A stretch of 8,110 nucleotides of DNA, from NCBI GenBank assembly GCA_016934775.1, contig JAFGSP010000116.1, forward strand, positions 1-8,110, read 5' to 3'. Source of the stretch: Candidatus Woesearchaeota archaeon. GTDB taxonomy: Archaea; Nanobdellota; Nanobdellia; Woesearchaeales; GW2011-AR15. The first letter of the stretch is position 1. Every line of letters starts with the position of its first letter. A model generated the notes under the pieces. It ran no database searches, was not told the DNA's origin, and saw only the letters and a list, made by a program, of their open reading frames with translations. This document shows positions 6,877-8,110 of this stretch, piece by piece. Position numbers and translations under genes: made by a program.

Positions 6877-7305
6877 TTAACTTAAATTCCGATAAGTATT
6901 GTTTGGCCGATTATAGTTTGAATCTACTTGTATGACCAATCCAACAGGAATTCCATCATGACCCATCACAACAAACTCAGCGTCTGCTTCAATAATTGCA
7001 TCTGAAGTGAGGTGGATATCTTTTTCTACGAGGATTTTTTCAAGAATTTCCATTCCCTTGAAATAATGAGGAGCTCCCAGGAAATACTCTGGCAGGGACA
7101 CATACAGAACCGGAACCAGTGTCTCTTCATCAAGAATCCCCTTAAATATTCCTCCTCTTTTATCGACCAGTGAATGCAGATCACGGCACACTCTTTCTGC
7201 ACCGGATTTATTCAGAATAGCCCGTATTTCATTCTCTTCTGTAATCAAGGCAACCTGATAATAACTCCCTGACCAGTGCAACCTGCCTATAGGATTAAGT
7301 TCCAT
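6877..7305 (-). CDS. Orphan 142-residue protein
   Basis: Not recognised. The 142-residue protein looks soluble alpha/beta: an N-terminal strand region (RLHWSGSYYQVALITEE, 8-24), a helix (AERVCRDLHSLVDKRGG, 36-52), a strand (TLVPVLYVSLPEYF, 62-75), a helix (GMEILEKILVEK, 84-95), then AIIEADAEFVVMGHDGIPVG (103-122) and a polar Asn-rich tail. The single Cys is at 40. There is no signal peptide or membrane segment and no recognisable catalytic motif. The start at 7305 is set by GGTGA five bases before the ATG. It lies 80 bases after the second tiny membrane gene, beyond a strong hairpin. Cotranscription with the tiny genes is likely because no new TATA element is evident in between. Confidence 0.82.
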   Translation of the reverse strand: MELNPIGRLHWSGSYYQVALITEENEIRAILNKSGAERVCRDLHSLVDKRGGIFKGILDEETLVPVLYVSLPEYFLGAPHYFKGMEILEKILVEKDIHLTSDAIIEADAEFVVMGHDGIPVGLVIQVDSNYNRPNNTYRNLS

Positions 7306-7309
7306 TTTT

Positions 7310-7314
7310 TCACC
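7310..7314 (-). promoter_or_regulatory. Ribosome-binding site of the 142-residue gene
   Basis: GGTGA within AGAAAGGTGAAAAAATGG, close to the block used by the next two genes. The shared leader suggests that these genes arose or are translated as one set. Confidence 0.8.
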
Positions 7315-7357
7315 TTTCTATGTGTCTCTTATTTACTCATCTGGCTATCATGTTGTT

Positions 7358-7384
7358 CCTGCTTTCAGAAAAAAAGAAAGCAGG
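7358..7384 (-). other. Strong hairpin between second tiny gene and 142-residue gene
   Basis: A perfect 9-base inverted repeat (CCTGCTTTC / GAAAGCAGG) encloses a 9-base loop that is TTTTTTTCT on the transcribed strand. It begins right after the TAG of the 27-residue gene. It could be a partial terminator, an RNA processing site or an mRNA stabiliser. No T-run follows the stem, so a bacterial-type terminator is not supported. Confidence 0.7.
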
Positions 7385-7385
7385 C

Positions 7386-7469
7386 CTATACCACTAGGAG
7401 AATGATTACCAGAAGAGCGAGCACACTAGACAAAACAATCCTTTTGCCCGAGTTTTTTGCTGTGCTCAT
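7386..7469 (-). CDS. Tiny membrane protein, 27 residues, second copy
   Basis: A 27-residue protein with a polar, basic N-terminus containing NSGKR (6-10) and a single hydrophobic helix (about 11-27, IVLSSVLALLVIILLVV) running to the last residue. The topology expected from K5, K9 and R10 is N-terminus inside. It aligns without gaps to the neighbouring 25-residue protein: NSGK at the same positions, Ser at 15, LLV at 19-21, Leu at 24, and hydrophobic exchanges elsewhere. Codons in NSGK differ by synonymous third bases (AAC/AAT, TCG/TCA, GGC/GGA), which is the pattern of translated sequence. No good Shine-Dalgarno precedes the ATG (only ACAAAAAAATG), so its translation may depend on reading from the first copy. 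Function unknown; a small membrane subunit, regulator or toxin-like peptide are all open. Confidence 0.65.
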   Translation of the reverse strand: MSTAKNSGKRIVLSSVLALLVIILLVV

Positions 7470-7502
7470 TTTTTTGTATTCTTCTGGCTATTCTCTTGTT
7501 GT

Positions 7503-7532
7503 CCCGCCCCAAATTTTGTGTATGGAAACGGG
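7503..7532 (-). other. Weaker possible hairpin between the two tiny genes
   Basis: In the spacer after the first tiny gene, CCCG (7532-7529) can pair with CGGG (7506-7503). The stem extends as RNA through three U-G pairs and one C-G pair to about eight pairs around a loop of roughly 14 bases. It occupies the same place in unit 1 as the perfect hairpin does in unit 2, but is much less stable on paper. Confidence 0.35.
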
Positions 7533-7534
7533 GT

Positions 7535-7612
7535 CTAGATAAGGAGAAGCACCAGAAGAATAATAATACTAGCAATAATGTTCATTTTTCCTGAATTAAT
7601 TTCAGCTAGCAT
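7535..7612 (-). CDS. Tiny membrane protein, 25 residues, first copy
   Basis: A 25-residue protein: a short polar start (MLAEI), NSGK at 6-9, then an Ile/Leu-rich helix to the C-terminus (NIIASIIILLVLLLI). The ATG at 7612 is chosen because it aligns exactly with the start of the 27-residue paralogue, and because a TATA box centred about 31 bases upstream allows a leaderless or near-leaderless transcript. An in-frame ATG at 7624 is only about 19 bases from the TATA centre and so probably lies before the transcript start. A downstream ATG at 7585, preceded by CAGGAAAA, would remove the conserved NSGK. The two copies share 10 of 25 residues. It is the first gene of the cluster leading to the 142-, 128- and 85-residue proteins. 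Function unknown. Confidence 0.65.
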   Translation of the reverse strand: MLAEINSGKMNIIASIIILLVLLLI

Positions 7613-7639
7613 TGTATAACCCATTTGAAATGTATAACT

Positions 7640-7647
7640 TATATAAA
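7640..7647 (-). promoter_or_regulatory. TATA box for the tiny-gene cluster
   Basis: The minus strand reads ATATTTATATAAG, a strong archaeal TATA match, about 31 bases (centre) before the first tiny gene's ATG. No comparable element was seen downstream until the terminator at 6124-6143, so it probably drives all five genes. Confidence 0.7.
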
Positions 7648-7654
7648 TATATTG

Positions 7655-7670
7655 TGCCTGTTTATGCCTG
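7655..7670 (-). promoter_or_regulatory. CAGGCA direct repeat upstream of the TATA box
   Basis: The minus strand has CAGGCA-TAAA-CAGGCA: two copies exactly 10 bases (one helical turn) apart, ending a few bases before the TATA element where the BRE lies. The position and phasing suit an activator or other regulator binding two half-sites on one face of the DNA. No regulator is identified. Confidence 0.5.
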
Positions 7671-7676
7671 GTCTAG

Positions 7677-7696
7677 TGGAAATTTAATCATTTCCA
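7677..7696 (-). other. Hairpin after the 129-residue gene
   Basis: A perfect 7-base inverted repeat (TGGAAAT / ATTTCCA) with a 6-base loop begins three bases past the TAA of the 129-residue gene. No T-run follows, so it may be a weak terminator or 3'-end stabiliser, or an operator-like palindrome upstream of the next promoter. Confidence 0.5.
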
Positions 7697-7698
7697 GA

Positions 7699-8088
7699 TT
7701 AACTGAGATACTCTTCCATGGCAGGAGGACTTGGCCATCTTCCTAAATAATGAAAAGAGATTTCAGGAGAACCACCCTTATTCATTAATCTGAACCGAAG
7801 GTTATCTTCACCACCGTTGGACGCAAAAATATCAACAGGAACAGACCAAATCTCTTCTCCTATCTCACGTGGCAGACCTAAATCCACTTTTTCTGATAAT
7901 TTTTCAGCTAATTTCGTTGATATTTCATCTAATCTAGATCTACTTAATAATCCACTTTTATATAGTCCCAATGATAATACTTGGCTAGTTGTCAGGTAGA
8001 CAGACTCTTCAGATGACTGCGGCTCAAAGACATACCCTTGGTCTCTCAAGACCAACACTTGTTCAAGACTATAGATCTTTCCTCTCAT
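7699..8088 (-). CDS. Orphan 129-residue protein
   Basis: Not recognised. The 129-residue soluble protein starts MRGKIYSLEQVLVLRDQGYV, where a short helix follows SLEQ as in some small DNA-binding folds, but no helix-turn-helix can be claimed. Residues 46-70 form a likely amphipathic helix (LLSRSRLDEISTKLAEKLSE). The rest looks beta-rich (WSVPVDIFAS, LRFRLMNKG, EISFHYLGRWP). It has no cysteine, signal peptide or membrane segment. The ATG at 8088 is supported by GGTGA four bases upstream, so it is probably an inner gene of an operon starting beyond the window. A hairpin follows its stop, and a separate promoter for the tiny-gene cluster lies just beyond; whether it belongs functionally to that cluster is unknown. 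Confidence 0.82.
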   Translation of the reverse strand: MRGKIYSLEQVLVLRDQGYVFEPQSSEESVYLTTSQVLSLGLYKSGLLSRSRLDEISTKLAEKLSEKVDLGLPREIGEEIWSVPVDIFASNGGEDNLRFRLMNKGGSPEISFHYLGRWPSPPAMEEYLS

Positions 8089-8092
8089 AAGT

Positions 8093-8097
8093 TCACC
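8093..8097 (-). promoter_or_regulatory. Ribosome-binding site of the 129-residue gene
   Basis: GGTGA within ACCGGTGAACTTATG, four bases from the start. It supports the ATG at 8088 and indicates that the transcript comes from further upstream. Confidence 0.7.
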
Positions 8098-8110
8098 GGT
8101 AAACCCATTA

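Larger units (their letters stand above)
7327..7612 (-). repeat. Tandem duplication, two units of 143 bases
   Basis: Two diverged units each hold a tiny membrane-protein gene followed by a spacer. Gene starts are at 7612 and 7469 (143 apart). In the spacers the plus-strand core CTGGCTAT occurs at 7484-7491 and 7341-7348 (also 143 apart), flanked by TGTTGTCCC and TGTTGTTCC at 7497-7505 and 7351-7359. The equal offsets of gene and spacer show a duplicated block rather than two unrelated small frames. The spacers differ most in the middle, where each has its own possible hairpin. Confidence 0.75.

Noticed and set aside
7276..7542. Plus-strand 88-codon frame across the tiny-gene region
   Set aside because: It is antisense to two frames supported by paralogy and synonymous substitution, and has no TATA or Shine-Dalgarno element at a suitable distance.
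7386..7612. Type I toxin-antitoxin locus (tandem small hydrophobic toxins)
   Set aside because: Tandem tiny hydrophobic peptides recall Ldr or Ibs toxins, but I see no antisense promoter or antisense RNA on the plus strand, and the genes head an operon. It stays possible but unsupported.
7327..7612. CRISPR array or mobile-element remnant
   Set aside because: There are only two diverged copies, with coding sequence inside each unit and no target-site duplication or transposase.
7535..7624. Longer start (ATG at 7624, 29 residues) for the first tiny gene
   Set aside because: This ATG is only about 19 bases from the TATA centre, probably ahead of the transcript start, and the extra residues have no counterpart in the second copy.
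7677..7696. Intrinsic terminator of bacterial type
   Set aside because: The stem is only 7 pairs and AT-rich, with no following T-run, so it is listed as a hairpin of unknown role.

Overview
The window reads as archaeal. Several genes have an AT-rich TATA element centred about 26-31 bases before the start codon and almost no leader (leaderless starts), while the inner genes of one cluster have GGTGA Shine-Dalgarno sites. The DNA is AT-rich and gene-dense. The protein set (a tetrahydrofolate-type MetF and MetH in an archaeon, a short CorA, many small orphan proteins) would suit an uncultivated archaeon, perhaps of the DPANN/Woesearchaeota type, but that lineage guess is weak.

Left third (1-4241): a methionine/one-carbon block. 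On the minus strand an orphan 210-residue gene (861-1493) is followed after 35 bases by metF (methylenetetrahydrofolate reductase, its last residues cut by the window edge). Divergently on the plus strand lies a cobalamin-dependent methionine synthase, metH (1623-4241), with homocysteine, folate, cap and B12 domains but no C-terminal reactivation domain. MetF makes methyl-tetrahydrofolate and MetH passes that methyl group to homocysteine. The two promoters lie back to back in a 129-base spacer.

Middle (4185-6058, minus strand): a CorA-type divalent cation channel is translationally coupled (ATGA overlap) to a predicted seven-span membrane protein with two N-glycosylation sequons at its outer N-terminus. 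The end of this pair overlaps the 3' end of metH tail to tail.

Right third (6121-8110, minus strand): an accessory cluster of unrecognised genes. From a promoter at 7640-7647, preceded by a CAGGCA direct repeat, the order is a tiny membrane protein (25 aa), a second related tiny membrane protein (27 aa), a strong hairpin, then 142-, 128- and 85-residue orphans each led by a GGTGA ribosome-binding site, then a double T8 terminator. The two tiny genes are the most interesting item. They sit in a tandem duplication with a 143-base period, share an NSGK motif followed by a C-terminal hydrophobic helix, and differ by synonymous codons within the motif, which argues that they are translated. A further orphan gene (129 aa) lies upstream of this cluster. 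No RNA genes, CRISPR arrays, insertion sequences or attachment sites were seen.
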